Part shown: positions 1 to 8,437 of the stretch, in pieces
Position numbering within the stretch: the stretch's first letter is position 1
Layout of the letters: every line of letters begins with the position of its first letter
DNA from: Anaerotignum faecicola
Lineage (GTDB): Bacteria; Bacillota; Clostridia; Lachnospirales; Anaerotignaceae
Length of the DNA: 64,000 bases
Assembly (NCBI RefSeq): GCF_003865035.1
Contig: NZ_BHVZ01000010.1
Span: 62,001-126,000 of the forward strand
Reading direction: 5' to 3'
Position numbers and translations under genes: made by a program
Notes under the pieces: model-generated
What the model saw: only the letters and a program-made list of their open reading frames with translations
Databases searched by the model: none
Told to the model about the DNA's origin: nothing

Positions 1-1
1 T

Positions 2-556
2 ACGTTTCTCTGTGCCGCCGCCATGACAGGGGGAGAGCTATGCTTGAAGGGACTGGAGCGAGAGCAGCTTGGCGCGGTTTCGGAAGCCCTGCGGATGACG
101 GGCTGTCGGCTTTTCTGGGAGGAGGGAGGTCTCCTGTGGATGCGTCCGCCAAGGCGGCTGCTGTCGGATTTTTCGATTATAACGGGGCCGTTTCCTGCCT
201 TCCCGACGGATATGCAGCCTTTGCTGATGGCTTTATTGACATTGGCGAAAGGACATTGTATGATTAGTGAAACAGTGTTTGAAGCCCGTTTTTCGCAGGC
301 AGAGGGGCTTTGCCGCATGGGAGCCGATATCCGCATTGCGGGGAGAAGGGCTTCGGTTTTCGGCGTGGAGCGGCTCTTTGGTGCGGAGGTTTTTGCCAAG
401 GATTTGCGCTGTGGGGCGGCGCTTTTGTGCGCGGCACTTGCGGCGGAGGGCGAAAGCCTTGTGCATGGCGCGGAATTTGTGGAGCGTGGCTATGAAAAAA
501 TAGAGACTGCGCTTTCGCTTTTGGGCGGCGAGATTCGTCTGACAGAGCAGGGCTGA
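2..556 (+). CDS. murA: UDP-N-acetylglucosamine 1-carboxyvinyltransferase, C-terminal part
   Basis: This is the 3' part of an enolpyruvyl transferase of the EPSP-synthase fold, which adds enolpyruvate to UDP-GlcNAc in the first committed step of peptidoglycan synthesis in the cytoplasm. The frame is open at the left edge; the codons before the first ATG (position 23) read TFLCAAAMTGG, which matches the family and shows that ATG is internal. Diagnostic segments are PFPAFPTDMQP, TVFEARF and the closing RGYEKIETALSLLGGEI. The catalytic cysteine region lies upstream, outside the window. It is 20 bases ahead of divIB and probably co-transcribed, as in division and cell-wall clusters. murA and its paralog murZ cannot be told apart here. 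Confidence 0.9.
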   Translation, partial: TFLCAAAMTGGELCLKGLEREQLGAVSEALRMTGCRLFWEEGGLLWMRPPRRLLSDFSIITGPFPAFPTDMQPLLMALLTLAKGHCMISETVFEARFSQAEGLCRMGADIRIAGRRASVFGVERLFGAEVFAKDLRCGAALLCAALAAEGESLVHGAEFVERGYEKIETALSLLGGEIRLTEQG

Positions 557-576
557 TAGAACAGAAAGGATACGAT

Positions 577-1395
577 ATGTTTCATCGGAAGAACAAACAA
601 CAGAAAAAACCACAGGAAATGCTTGATATTGACCTGATGGAGGAAATCGGCTACTATCAGAAAAAGCCGCAGAAAAAGGGGCTTGACCAGAAAATCGTGA
701 TTGCGCTGGTGCTTGTGGTGGTTGTGGCTGCATGCGTGCTGTTTTCGCCACTGTTTTCGGTGAAAAAGATAGAGGTGAATGGCGCAAGCCAGTTTACGAC
801 ATCTGCGCTTTGCGAAAAAATCGGTCTTTCCAAGGGGGATAATCTGCTTCTGTTCAGCAAAGGCAGAGCGGAAAAAACGCTTGAGAAAAGCCCGTATATC
901 GCCTCTGCGAAGCTTTCCGCCAAGCTGCCCCATACCATGAGGATAACGATAAAGGAAAGAAAGGCGAGAGGGTATGTGCCCTATATGGGGTCGTACCTCT
1001 ACATAGACGAGGAAGGGCGTGTGCTTGAGGTGGCGGGCAGCTGTAGGGATGCACTGCCGCTGGTCAAGGGACTGAAATTTGACAGCTTTACGGAGGGGGA
1101 AATCCTTCCCGTGCAGAATACGGATGCGCTTGCGGTGATTCTGGAAATTTCGCAGCTGATGGAAAAATATGAGCTTCTGGATGAGGTTGTGGAAATTGAT
1201 GTTTCCAAGCCGAAGGATATTTATGCCTATGTGAATCAGGTGCAGATTCATCTGGGGAATATGACGAACGGTGATATGAAAATTCAGTATATGCAGCAGA
1301 TTGTAAAAAAGATTCCCAAGGAGGACAGAGGGATTTTAGACCTCAGCGGATTGGACAACCCCAAGGCGAATGTTACCTTCCAATACCTGACCTGA
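577..1395 (+). CDS. divIB: Cell division protein DivIB/FtsQ
   Basis: Bitopic division protein of 272 residues that belongs with FtsL/DivIC in the septal complex. A basic cytoplasmic N-terminus (about residues 1-45, rich in Lys/Gln) is followed by one membrane helix (IVIALVLVVVVAACVLF, about 45-62) and an extracellular POTRA domain beginning SVKKIEVNGASQFTTSAL. The order membrane anchor, POTRA, beta domain and the length fit DivIB/FtsQ of Firmicutes. It lies between murA and ftsZ, the usual division-cluster context. The ATG at 577 has an AGAAAGG site ahead of it. FtsA, often found before ftsZ, is absent, which is common in Clostridia. Confidence 0.9.
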   Translation: MFHRKNKQQKKPQEMLDIDLMEEIGYYQKKPQKKGLDQKIVIALVLVVVVAACVLFSPLFSVKKIEVNGASQFTTSALCEKIGLSKGDNLLLFSKGRAEKTLEKSPYIASAKLSAKLPHTMRITIKERKARGYVPYMGSYLYIDEEGRVLEVAGSCRDALPLVKGLKFDSFTEGEILPVQNTDALAVILEISQLMEKYELLDEVVEIDVSKPKDIYAYVNQVQIHLGNMTNGDMKIQYMQQIVKKIPKEDRGILDLSGLDNPKANVTFQYLT

Positions 1396-1559
1396 TGGGA
1401 CGGAGAAAAAAGAAAACGGCACTGAAATATTTTTTGCTGAATTTGTTATTTTCTGCTTGAATAAAAAGAGAAAAGATACTATGATAGAATATAACTGACA
1501 AAAACGGAAAAAGGCGTTTAAAAAAAAGCAAAAATTCGCAGGAAAACTTGTTTTTGCTA

Positions 1560-1588
1560 TGGCAATCGGCTTTTCTTTCGTGTATAAT
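1560..1588 (+). promoter_or_regulatory. Probable promoter of ftsZ
   Basis: A perfect TATAAT lies at 1583-1588, about 30 bases before the ftsZ ribosome site. The hexamer 17 bases upstream (TGGCAA, 1560-1565) is a poor -35, so the call rests on the -10 and position. The roughly 200 bases between divIB and ftsZ hold no gene. Confidence 0.45.
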
Positions 1589-1632
1589 ATAAGTTGATAA
1601 ATTTTCAGAACAACCTAGGAGGAGATTATAGC

Positions 1633-2817
1633 ATGCTCGAATTAGATATCCCTATGAGTAATATGGCGCAGATTAAAGTAATCGGTGTTGGCGGCGGCGG
1701 CAACAACGCAGTAGATAGAATGATTGAAGACGGCTTGGATGGGGTGGAATTCATTTCCATCAATACAGACGGACAGGCTCTGTCTAAATCCAAATCCGCA
1801 ACGAAAATCCAGATTGGCGAAAAGCTGACAAAGGGTTTGGGCGCAGGCGGCAACCCTGAAATCGGTCAGCGCTCCGTGGATGAAACACAGGATGATATCG
1901 CGCAGGCACTGCGTGGTTCCGATATGGTGTTCATTACCGCAGGCATGGGCGGCGGCACAGGCACAGGTGCGGCTCCCCGCATTGCGTCCATTTCCAAGGA
2001 GCTGGGCATCCTGACGGTCGGCGTTGTGACAAAGCCCTTCAATTTTGAAGGCAAGAAAAGAATGGGCAATGCGGAAAAGGGCATTGCAGAGCTGAAAAAG
2101 AACGTAGATACGCTGGTTATCATCCCCAACCAGAGACTGCTTTCCATTATTGATAAGAAAACAACCCTGACAGAGGCCTTCCGCAAGGCGGATGAAATTC
2201 TGCTGCAGGGGGTACAGGGTATTGCCGATCTGATTTCCAAGCCCGGCGTTATCAATCTGGACTTTGCTGATGTCAGAACTATCATGGCAAACAGAGGCAT
2301 TGCACACATGGGCATCGGTCGCGCAAGCGGTGAAAATAAGGCTGAGGTTGCTGCGAAAATGGCAATCCAGAGCCCTCTCTTGGAAACAACCATCGAGGGT
2401 GCAAAGCATATCCTGATTAACTTCAGCGGTGACATGAACCTTGGTCTGATGGAAACAGAGGAAGCAGCAGAGCTGATTAGAGAAGCTATTGACCCCGAAG
2501 CAGAAATCATCTTCGGTACTACATTGAATGAAGAGCTGAATGACGAGGTTGTGGTTACGGTTATCGCAACAGGTCTGGAGGATGAAGCGCACACAGAAGC
2601 ACCTGCCAGACGTTCCTTTGCGGAAACCATTGCTGCAAGAGGCGAAAGAGCAGAAAGAGCAGAAAGAGAAGAGGAGCATGCTGCGGAAACAGAGGAGGCT
2701 TCCGAAGAACCCGCACAGGAGGACGCACGTCCTGCCGCAAGAAGATTCGCAGATTTGGATTATGATTATGAATCCGAAATCAAGATTCCTGATTTTCTGA
2801 CAAGAAAGAAATTCTGA
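1633..2817 (+). CDS. ftsZ: Cell division GTPase FtsZ
   Basis: Tubulin-like GTPase that polymerises at mid-cell and recruits the division machinery. The N-terminal motif [17 protein letters not shown], the tubulin signature [12 protein letters not shown] and the T7-loop stretch [11 protein letters not shown] are intact, so it should bind and hydrolyse GTP. A variable acidic/Ala-rich linker (about residues 320-370) leads to the C-terminal peptide [15 protein letters not shown], the docking tail for FtsA/SepF-type partners. I start at 1633 because AGGAGGAG at 1618-1625 sits seven bases before it; the in-frame ATG at 1594 overlaps the promoter region. The gene is followed by a terminator, so it is not joined to spo0A. 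Confidence 0.97.
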   Translation: MLELDIPMSNMAQIKVIGVGGGGNNAVDRMIEDGLDGVEFISINTDGQALSKSKSATKIQIGEKLTKGLGAGGNPEIGQRSVDETQDDIAQALRGSDMVFITAGMGGGTGTGAAPRIASISKELGILTVGVVTKPFNFEGKKRMGNAEKGIAELKKNVDTLVIIPNQRLLSIIDKKTTLTEAFRKADEILLQGVQGIADLISKPGVINLDFADVRTIMANRGIAHMGIGRASGENKAEVAAKMAIQSPLLETTIEGAKHILINFSGDMNLGLMETEEAAELIREAIDPEAEIIFGTTLNEELNDEVVVTVIATGLEDEAHTEAPARRSFAETIAARGERAERAEREEEHAAETEEASEEPAQEDARPAARRFADLDYDYESEIKIPDFLTRKKF

Positions 2818-2862
2818 TTTTCTGCAATCAATTCAGACAAAAAATTACATAATTCGATTTTT

Positions 2863-2907
2863 AAACCTCATATCCGTGGAGTCTGTTCTGCGGTATGAGG
2901 TTTTTTT
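2863..2907 (+). terminator. Intrinsic terminator of ftsZ
   Basis: AAACCTCATATCCG pairs with CGGTATGAGGTTT (one bulge) across a 14-base loop and is followed by seven Ts. Confidence 0.85.
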
Positions 2908-3170
2908 GTGAAAAACAACCGAAATAAAGAACAAAAATAATAGAAAAAATATTGTTTTTTTGTGGAAAAGTGCGGATAGCAAATAAAGATAAGATTGTAT
3001 TTTTGCCAAAACAATTTATTTTGCGTCATTTTCAGTTTGAAAATTGTGTATTTCGTTCGGAATCTGTAGCAAAATCAGATAAATTATCTTATAATAAAAA
3101 ACGGAAGAGGGGCATCTTCCTCCTTCTCTTTTGGAGAAGGAGCAGCAAAGTAAGAATTGGGGTGTATTTT

Positions 3171-3968
3171 ATGAAAGAAAAGGAAAGAACAAAAGTGGTA
3201 TTGGCGGATCGAGACGGATTTTATCTGCAACGCTTGAAGCGCTGTCTGGAAAGAAGGGGGGATATGACAGTGGTAGGCATGGCGGACAACGGTGTGGCCC
3301 TGCTGGATTTGGTGATACAGAAAAAGCCTGCTGTGCTTCTGACAGATATCCTATTGGGGGAGCGAGATGGCTTATGGGTTCTGGAAAACATCAAAAAGAG
3401 GGGACTTCCGTGTATCTGCATTTTTATTTCCGCGATTGACAGCGATAAGCTGGTGCGGCAGGCAATCAGCCTTGGTGCGGAGTATTATATGGCGAAGCCG
3501 ATTCAGGGGGAGCTTCTGCTGGAGCGCATCCATCAGATGCTGAAGCAGGAAACGCCAACAAAGGAAGCAGCAAAACCGAAAGCAGCGGAGCGGAGGGAAA
3601 ATCCTTTCGAGGAGCTGGAAAGCGAAATTTCCATTCTGCTCAGTCGCATGGGAATCTCTGCCAGCATAAAGGGGTACCACTTTATTCGCAAAGCGGTGAT
3701 GATGGCAGTGGAAAATCAGGATGTGCTGGTCGGCATTACGAAGGGGCTGTATCCCGATATTGCCAAGCAGTATAAAACAACCGCAAGCAAGGTGGAAAGA
3801 GCCATTCGCCACGCAATCGAAAGCGTATGGAAGAAGAACGGGCCGCAGGTTTATTTTGAGGTAGCAGGCTATCTGCCGACTGAAAAGCCGACGAATGGGC
3901 AGTTCATTGCCGCCCTGTCGGAATATTTTCGCATTAAGGAAAAAGGAAAATCGAAAAAAATTAGCTGA
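3171..3968 (+). CDS. spo0A: Sporulation master regulator Spo0A
   Basis: Response regulator that, once phosphorylated, switches on early sporulation genes. It has 265 residues, the usual length. The C-terminal DNA-binding domain is nearly canonical: LYPDIAKQYKTTASKVERA contains the recognition helix, and KPTNGQFIAALSEYFRI closes the protein. The receiver is present (phosphoacceptor Asp59, Ser87, Lys109) but unusual: the acidic pair that is DD in most Spo0A is D13-R14, and the MP after the phosphoacceptor strand is replaced (DILLGERDG). I chose the ATG at 3171 because homology starts there and GGGGTG lies just before it; the in-frame ATG at 2952 would add a non-homologous leader. It stands alone between two terminators rather than beside spoIVB. 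A TATAAT lies at 3090-3095. Confidence 0.93.
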   Translation: MKEKERTKVVLADRDGFYLQRLKRCLERRGDMTVVGMADNGVALLDLVIQKKPAVLLTDILLGERDGLWVLENIKKRGLPCICIFISAIDSDKLVRQAISLGAEYYMAKPIQGELLLERIHQMLKQETPTKEAAKPKAAERRENPFEELESEISILLSRMGISASIKGYHFIRKAVMMAVENQDVLVGITKGLYPDIAKQYKTTASKVERAIRHAIESVWKKNGPQVYFEVAGYLPTEKPTNGQFIAALSEYFRIKEKGKSKKIS

Positions 3969-3982
3969 AAATAAATAAGAAG

Positions 3983-4026
3983 AAAAAAGGAACGAAGCTT
4001 GTTGTATGACAATTCGTTCTTTTTTT
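3983..4026 (+). terminator. Intrinsic terminator of spo0A
   Basis: GAACGAA (3990-3996) pairs with TTCGTTC (4013-4019), flanked by an A-run before and seven Ts after, so it may work in both directions. Confidence 0.8.
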
Positions 4027-4128
4027 CGGTCGAAATTCACAAATTTTCATTGTAATTCTTGCCATATCATTATAAAATAAGAAACTAGAAAGAGTATTTT
4101 TGAGAAAAACAGAAAAGGGGCGGTTGGG

Positions 4129-4677
4129 ATGGATACGAAAAAAGCAGTGCTGAAAGGCGTTTTGACGATGGTGGTTGTTGCATTGGCAGGCTTTCTGCTG
4201 TTCAATGGCATCGGGCGGCATCCCTATCAGCCGGATGAGCTGGAGGGCGTATTCCGCAAGGAGGCAGCCGCGCGCAGTGTCAGCGGCGAGGGTGAGGTAA
4301 TTTCCGAAACCTATGGCAACAGCATTACCTTTGCCATGCAGACGGCAGACGGCAAACGGGCATGTGCAACCTATGGACGCAGCATGTTTTTTGATAAATA
4401 TAAGGAGCTGGAATTTTATACCGGCGTGCAGGGAGAGGAGCCTGCGGAAAATATTGTTTATGCGGAGAGGAACGACACCATAACGGGTGACAGCATCACC
4501 TATTCCGTAAACGATGGCGCGATTGCCTATCAGGCAACGGTTCGCTTTGGCAATGACATCGGGATTCAGTTCAGCGATGAGGTGAGACCGATGATGTATC
4601 TCAAATTCATGGTTGTCTGCCTTGCGGCAATGGGCATCTTCGGGGTGCGTATTTTCCTTGGCAGACGGCAGGCATGA
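4129..4677 (+). CDS. Unknown protein with two membrane segments
   Basis: I do not recognise this 182-residue protein. One hydrophobic segment near the N-terminus (VLTMVVVALAGFLLFNGI, about residues 8-27) and one at the C-terminus (FMVVCLAAMGIFGVRIFLG, about 160-178) bracket a soluble, probably extracytoplasmic domain of about 130 residues with many charged residues and no cysteine pair or recognisable motif. The start is an ATG behind GGGGCGGTTGGG. The stop is about 30 bases before the aminotransferase start, so the two genes are probably co-transcribed, but nothing links their functions. Confidence 0.7.
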   Translation: MDTKKAVLKGVLTMVVVALAGFLLFNGIGRHPYQPDELEGVFRKEAAARSVSGEGEVISETYGNSITFAMQTADGKRACATYGRSMFFDKYKELEFYTGVQGEEPAENIVYAERNDTITGDSITYSVNDGAIAYQATVRFGNDIGIQFSDEVRPMMYLKFMVVCLAAMGIFGVRIFLGRRQA

Positions 4678-4706
4678 GTACAAAAGAAAATAATGAGGTG
4701 AAGAAA

Positions 4707-5903
4707 ATGGAATTATCGAAAAAAGCAATGAGCATCAAACCTTCTACAACAATGGCAATTTCCTCCCGTGCGGCTGAAATGAAGGCAGCGGGGGTGGATG
4801 TGGTTTCCTTCGGCGCAGGGGAACCCGATTTTGATACCCCTGCACACATCGCGCAGGCAGGCATTGATGCCATTCAGAACGGGCAGACACGCTATACCCC
4901 TGCGGCAGGGACACCGGAGCTGAGACAGGCGGTTTGCGATAAGCTGAAACGGGATAATGGTCTGGAATACGAACCGGCACAGGTGGTAATCAGCAACGGC
5001 GCAAAGCATTCCCTGATGAATACCTTCATGGCAATCCTGCATGAGGGGGACGAGGTGATTATTCCTGCGCCCTTCTGGTTAAGCTATGCGGAAATGGTGC
5101 GTATTGCCGGCGGTGTGCCTGTGATTATTCATACGAAAAAGGAAAACGGCTTCATGATGACCAAGGAGGAACTGGAAAATGCCTATTCTGCAAAAACAAA
5201 GGCAGTTGTGCTGACAACACCCTCCAACCCCACAGGGCAGGTGATGAGCAGAGCAGATCTGGAAATGGTGGCAGAATTTGCGGTCAGCCATGATATTCTG
5301 GTGGTTTCCGATGAAATTTACGAAAAGCTGATTTACGAGGATGATAAGCAGCACATCAGCATTGCATCCCTTGGGCAGGATATTTATGACAGAACCATTG
5401 TCATCAACGGTGTTTCCAAAAGCTACGCTATGACAGGCTGGAGAATCGGCTATGCGGCGGCACCCTTGCCGATTGCAAAGCTGATGGCATCCCTGCAGTC
5501 CCACATGGCTTCTAACCCCAACTCCATCGCACAGGCGGCAACGGTGGTTGCGCTGAATGGTCCGCAGGATTGTGTGGCAGAAATGTGCGTGGAATTTAAA
5601 AAACGCAGAGATTACATTTATGAAAGAGAGGAAGCCATCCCCGGCATTTCCGCACTCAAGCCCGAAGGTGCCTTCTATCTGTTTGTGGATGTTTCCGGAC
5701 TGTACGGCAAGGCATACGAGGGGCAGAAAATCGAATCGGCGGCGGATTTCGCATCCATTCTTCTGGAAAAGAAGTATGTGGCGGTTGTGCCCTGTGCCGA
5801 TTTCGGCATGCCCGATTATATCCGCCTTTCCTATGCAACGAGCATGGAGCTGATTAAAAAAGGCATGGACAGAATCGAAGAAATGGTAAAGGAATTGAAA
5901 TAA
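4707..5903 (+). CDS. Class I aminotransferase (aspartate aminotransferase type)
   Basis: Pyridoxal-phosphate enzyme of fold type I, subgroup I-gamma, which transfers the amino group of aspartate or a related amino acid to 2-oxoglutarate. The opening MELSKKAMSIKPSTTMAI, FGAGEPDFDTPAHI, TTPSNPTGQV, SDEIYEKL and the PLP-lysine motif GVSKSYAMTGWRIGY are the family hallmarks, and the C-terminus carries an arginine in PDYIRLSYAT. Two starts are possible: ATG 4674 overlaps the upstream stop but has no ribosome site, whereas ATG 4707 follows GAGGTG and matches the usual family start, so I chose it. Sequence alone cannot fix substrate preference (aspartate, alanine or N-acetyl-diaminopimelate type). 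Confidence 0.9.
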   Translation: MELSKKAMSIKPSTTMAISSRAAEMKAAGVDVVSFGAGEPDFDTPAHIAQAGIDAIQNGQTRYTPAAGTPELRQAVCDKLKRDNGLEYEPAQVVISNGAKHSLMNTFMAILHEGDEVIIPAPFWLSYAEMVRIAGGVPVIIHTKKENGFMMTKEELENAYSAKTKAVVLTTPSNPTGQVMSRADLEMVAEFAVSHDILVVSDEIYEKLIYEDDKQHISIASLGQDIYDRTIVINGVSKSYAMTGWRIGYAAAPLPIAKLMASLQSHMASNPNSIAQAATVVALNGPQDCVAEMCVEFKKRRDYIYEREEAIPGISALKPEGAFYLFVDVSGLYGKAYEGQKIESAADFASILLEKKYVAVVPCADFGMPDYIRLSYATSMELIKKGMDRIEEMVKELK

Positions 5904-5911
5904 GAAAACGC

Positions 5912-5958
5912 AGGCGGTGCATCTTATATCTGAACGATAAAGGGAGTGCCGCCTTTTT
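5912..5958 (+). terminator. Terminator after the aminotransferase gene
   Basis: AGGCGG (5912-5917) pairs with CCGCCT (5949-5954) followed by five Ts. The long loop makes this a moderate-strength terminator or attenuator ahead of the NUDIX gene. Confidence 0.6.
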
Positions 5959-5979
5959 CAGGAGAAAGGAAGCGAGCCA

Positions 5980-6513
5980 ATGAGCTATGAGGTTTTGGAA
6001 AGCAGGAAAACCTATGAAGGGAAGATTGTGACGATTACGGTCGATAAGCTGCGGATGCCGGATGGCAGTGAGGCCTATCGCGAAACCGTAATCCGCAAGA
6101 AAAACGCCGCAGGCGTGCTTGCGGTGGATACGGATGGGAGGCTTCTGTTTGTCCGCCAGTATCGGCATCCGTTTCGGGAAATGCTGCTGGAAATCCCTGC
6201 CGGTGTGATAGAGGAGGGCGAAAGCGGCGAAGCAGCCGTGCTGCGCGAGCTGGAGGAGGAAACGGGCAAAAGGGCAGGCAGAGCGGAATTTCTCTGCGAG
6301 CTGTATCCCTCTGTCGGCTTCTGTACGGAAAAAATTCAGCTTTTCTTCGCCACAGAGCTGACCGCAGGCACACAGAAGCTGGATGCGGATGAATTTGTGG
6401 AGATTGAAAAATATACTTTGGAGGAAGCCATTGCAATGATTCATAAGGGCGAAATCAAGGACGGAAAGACCATTGCGGCGCTTTTTGCATGGCAGGCAAG
6501 AAAAAACGCATAA
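5980..6513 (+). CDS. nudF: ADP-ribose pyrophosphatase (NUDIX hydrolase)
   Basis: NUDIX enzyme expected to split ADP-ribose into AMP and ribose 5-phosphate. The full NUDIX box is visible as a GVIEEGESGE segment followed by AAVLRELEEETG, giving G-x5-E-x7-RELxEExG with all metal-binding glutamates. The 177-residue length and the arrangement with a preceding ETVIRKKNAAGVLAV strand and VRQYRHPFREMLLEIPAG fit the NudF/YqkG group. Its 3' end overlaps the region ahead of spoIIM, a neighbourhood (nudF-spoIIM-xerD) that is familiar in Firmicutes. The start follows GAGAAAGGAAG. Confidence 0.9.
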   Translation: MSYEVLESRKTYEGKIVTITVDKLRMPDGSEAYRETVIRKKNAAGVLAVDTDGRLLFVRQYRHPFREMLLEIPAGVIEEGESGEAAVLRELEEETGKRAGRAEFLCELYPSVGFCTEKIQLFFATELTAGTQKLDADEFVEIEKYTLEEAIAMIHKGEIKDGKTIAALFAWQARKNA

Positions 6514-6554
6514 TTAAAACAGACGAGCCATACCTTGTATCAGGGGGGATGGCA

Positions 6555-7130
6555 ATGAAAAGGCAGAAACGAAGGACAGACAAACAGCTGCAACGAATTA
6601 TAGGCATTGTCTGCCTTTCTTTTTTATTGGGGACGGCAGGCGGCGCGCTTCTGGCGAATCTTCTGCCGCAGGGGCAGCAGGGGCAGCTTTCTGCATTTTT
6701 GCAGCAGGCGCTGGCAGATGGAGACGAAATCAGCTTTGCGGCAATTTTCTGGAAATATCTGAAATATGATATCATCATCTGGTTAGGGGGATGGATGCAG
6801 CTGGGGCTTTTCTTTGCGGGGGCGGCGTTCCTGTTTCGGAGCGTCTGTGTCGGCTTCACCTCTGCCATGATGATGGCGGCGTATGGCATGAAGGGGGTGC
6901 TTCTTTCCGCGACTGCGTTTCTGCCGCAGAATCTTCTGCTGATTCCCTGCTATATCCTGATGATGTCCGCCTGTGTGTATTATCTGCTTTCCTGGCAGGA
7001 GGAGGGCGGCAAGCGGACGCTGAAGCGAGAAAAACGGCGAAAGCAGCTGGAATATTGCATTCTCTTTGGGGGGTCTGTGCTGCTGCTTGCGGCGGCTTCT
7101 GGGGTGGAACGGATGCTTTTACTGCTGTGA
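6555..7130 (+). CDS. spoIIM: Stage II sporulation protein M
   Basis: Polytopic membrane protein of the SpoIIM family, which with SpoIID and SpoIIP drives septal peptidoglycan remodelling during engulfment of the forespore. I see five hydrophobic stretches: about residues 14-37, 75-95, 99-116, 119-143 and 172-191. The name rests on length, topology and the position between a NUDIX gene and xerD; the sequence itself is divergent. I start at 6555 because AGGGGGG ends six bases before it; in-frame ATGs at 6489 and 6549 lack sensible spacing, although 6489 cannot be excluded. Translation may be coupled to nudF, whose stop lies about 40 bases upstream. Confidence 0.75.
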   Translation: MKRQKRRTDKQLQRIIGIVCLSFLLGTAGGALLANLLPQGQQGQLSAFLQQALADGDEISFAAIFWKYLKYDIIIWLGGWMQLGLFFAGAAFLFRSVCVGFTSAMMMAAYGMKGVLLSATAFLPQNLLLIPCYILMMSACVYYLLSWQEEGGKRTLKREKRRKQLEYCILFGGSVLLLAAASGVERMLLLL

Positions 7131-7237
7131 GGGCTTCTTATCGAAAAAAATAAACGTTGTTTTGTAAAAAATTCATGTGAAATTTTGCAAATTGTTCACA
7201 AAAAGTTCACAAAATTAACATTTTTCAGCAAATCATA

Positions 7238-7266
7238 TCGACAAGCCATGGAAAAATAAGTATAAT
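7238..7266 (+). promoter_or_regulatory. Promoter of xerD
   Basis: TCGACA (7238-7243) and a perfect TATAAT (7261-7266) are separated by 17 bases, about 30 bases before the xerD start. Read on the opposite strand, CTTGTCGAT over the -35 resembles a Spo0A box, but only loosely. Confidence 0.7.
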
Positions 7267-7298
7267 TTAAAGAACTAAAGACGAAGGGGATTGTTGAA

Positions 7299-8183
7299 AT
7301 GGAACAATGTATTGCTGATTTTACCGCATATTTACGGAATGAAAAAAAATCACCGGAAAATACTGTTCTCTCCTACAGCAGAGATTTAAAGGGGTTCTGC
7401 CGCTTTATGCAGGAGGCGGGAGTTTCGGATGCCGCAAAGGTGAATCGCACGAATGTGATGGCGTATGTCTATGAGCTGCAAAAGCAGAAAAAGGCAGGGG
7501 CAACGGTTTCCAGAAATATTGCGTCCATTCGTTCTTTTTACCAGTTTTTGCAGAAGAAGGGCATGGTGACGGAAAACCCTGCGGCGGATATAGAGCTGCC
7601 GAAGGTGGAGAAAAAAGCCCCTGAGATTCTTTCTCTGGAAAAGGTGGAGCTGCTTTTGGAGCAGCCGAGAGGGGAAGAGGATAAGGAGGTGCGCGATAAA
7701 GCCATGCTGGAGCTGCTTTATGCGACCGGCATTCGCGTGACTGAGCTGATTTCTCTGAAGGTTTCGGATTTGAATCTGCCCTTGGAATATATCCATTGCG
7801 GCAGCGAAGCAAAAAGCCGTATCATTCCCATCGGCGCACAGGCGAAGGCATCTCTGCATAAGTATATGGAACGGGTGCGGGAGCACATGATTTCCGTTCC
7901 GGAGGAGGAGGCGCTGTTTGTCAACTGCAACGGCAGACCCATGACCAGACAGGGCTTCTGGAAGATTATCAAATCCTATGCAAGGCGAGCGGGCATCGAG
8001 GAGGATATCACACCGCATATTCTGCGGCATTCCTTTGCGGCGCACTTAATCGAAAACGGTGCGGACTTGCGCTCTGTGCAGGAAATGCTGGGTCATTCCG
8101 ATATTTCCACCACGCAGATTTATACGAAGCTGACGAATCAGAAGCTGAAAAATGTATACGCAAAAACGCATCCCCGTGCGTAA
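7299..8183 (+). CDS. xerD: Tyrosine recombinase XerD
   Basis: Site-specific recombinase that with XerC resolves chromosome dimers at dif. It has 294 residues: an N-terminal SAM-like core-binding domain (about 1-85, beginning CIADFTAYLRNEKKSPENTV) and a catalytic domain. The catalytic residues are present: Arg in YATGIRVTEL, Lys in SEAKSRIIPIG, His240 and Arg243 in HILRHSFAAH, His266 in LGHSDIS and the nucleophile Tyr275 in TTQIYTKL. Length and position after spoIIM match the Firmicutes XerD/RipX neighbourhood rather than a mobile-element integrase. It has its own promoter and terminator. Confidence 0.92.
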   Translation: MEQCIADFTAYLRNEKKSPENTVLSYSRDLKGFCRFMQEAGVSDAAKVNRTNVMAYVYELQKQKKAGATVSRNIASIRSFYQFLQKKGMVTENPAADIELPKVEKKAPEILSLEKVELLLEQPRGEEDKEVRDKAMLELLYATGIRVTELISLKVSDLNLPLEYIHCGSEAKSRIIPIGAQAKASLHKYMERVREHMISVPEEEALFVNCNGRPMTRQGFWKIIKSYARRAGIEEDITPHILRHSFAAHLIENGADLRSVQEMLGHSDISTTQIYTKLTNQKLKNVYAKTHPRA

Positions 8184-8199
8184 ATCCATAAGAAAGACG

Positions 8200-8231
8200 A
8201 AGCTCTCCAACGAGATTTGGAGAGCTTTTTT
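8200..8231 (+). terminator. Intrinsic terminator of xerD
   Basis: AAGCTCTCCAA pairs perfectly with TTGGAGAGCTT across a short loop and runs into six Ts. Confidence 0.9.
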
Positions 8232-8359
8232 GATGGGGAAAACCACTCCACGGAGCGTTTGTTGCTTTCGGAAGGCGGATAAAGTAAGATAAGAAAGAAG
8301 GTCTGTTCCGCAAAGGGCTGTGAGAAATATTTGTCGAGGCTTTAGGAGGGACAGCCCCT

Positions 8360-8388
8360 TTGAAGAAACGCGGAAAGTATGCTATACT
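8360..8388 (+). promoter_or_regulatory. Promoter of the flavodoxin-fold gene
   Basis: TTGAAG (8360-8365) and TATACT (8383-8388) with exactly 17 bases between them, about 50 bases before the start codon. The intergenic stretch 8232-8359 shows nothing else. Confidence 0.8.
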
Positions 8389-8437
8389 GGAAAAAATATA
8401 CCGAAAAAAGAATTTCTGTGCAAAAGGGGGAAGAAGC

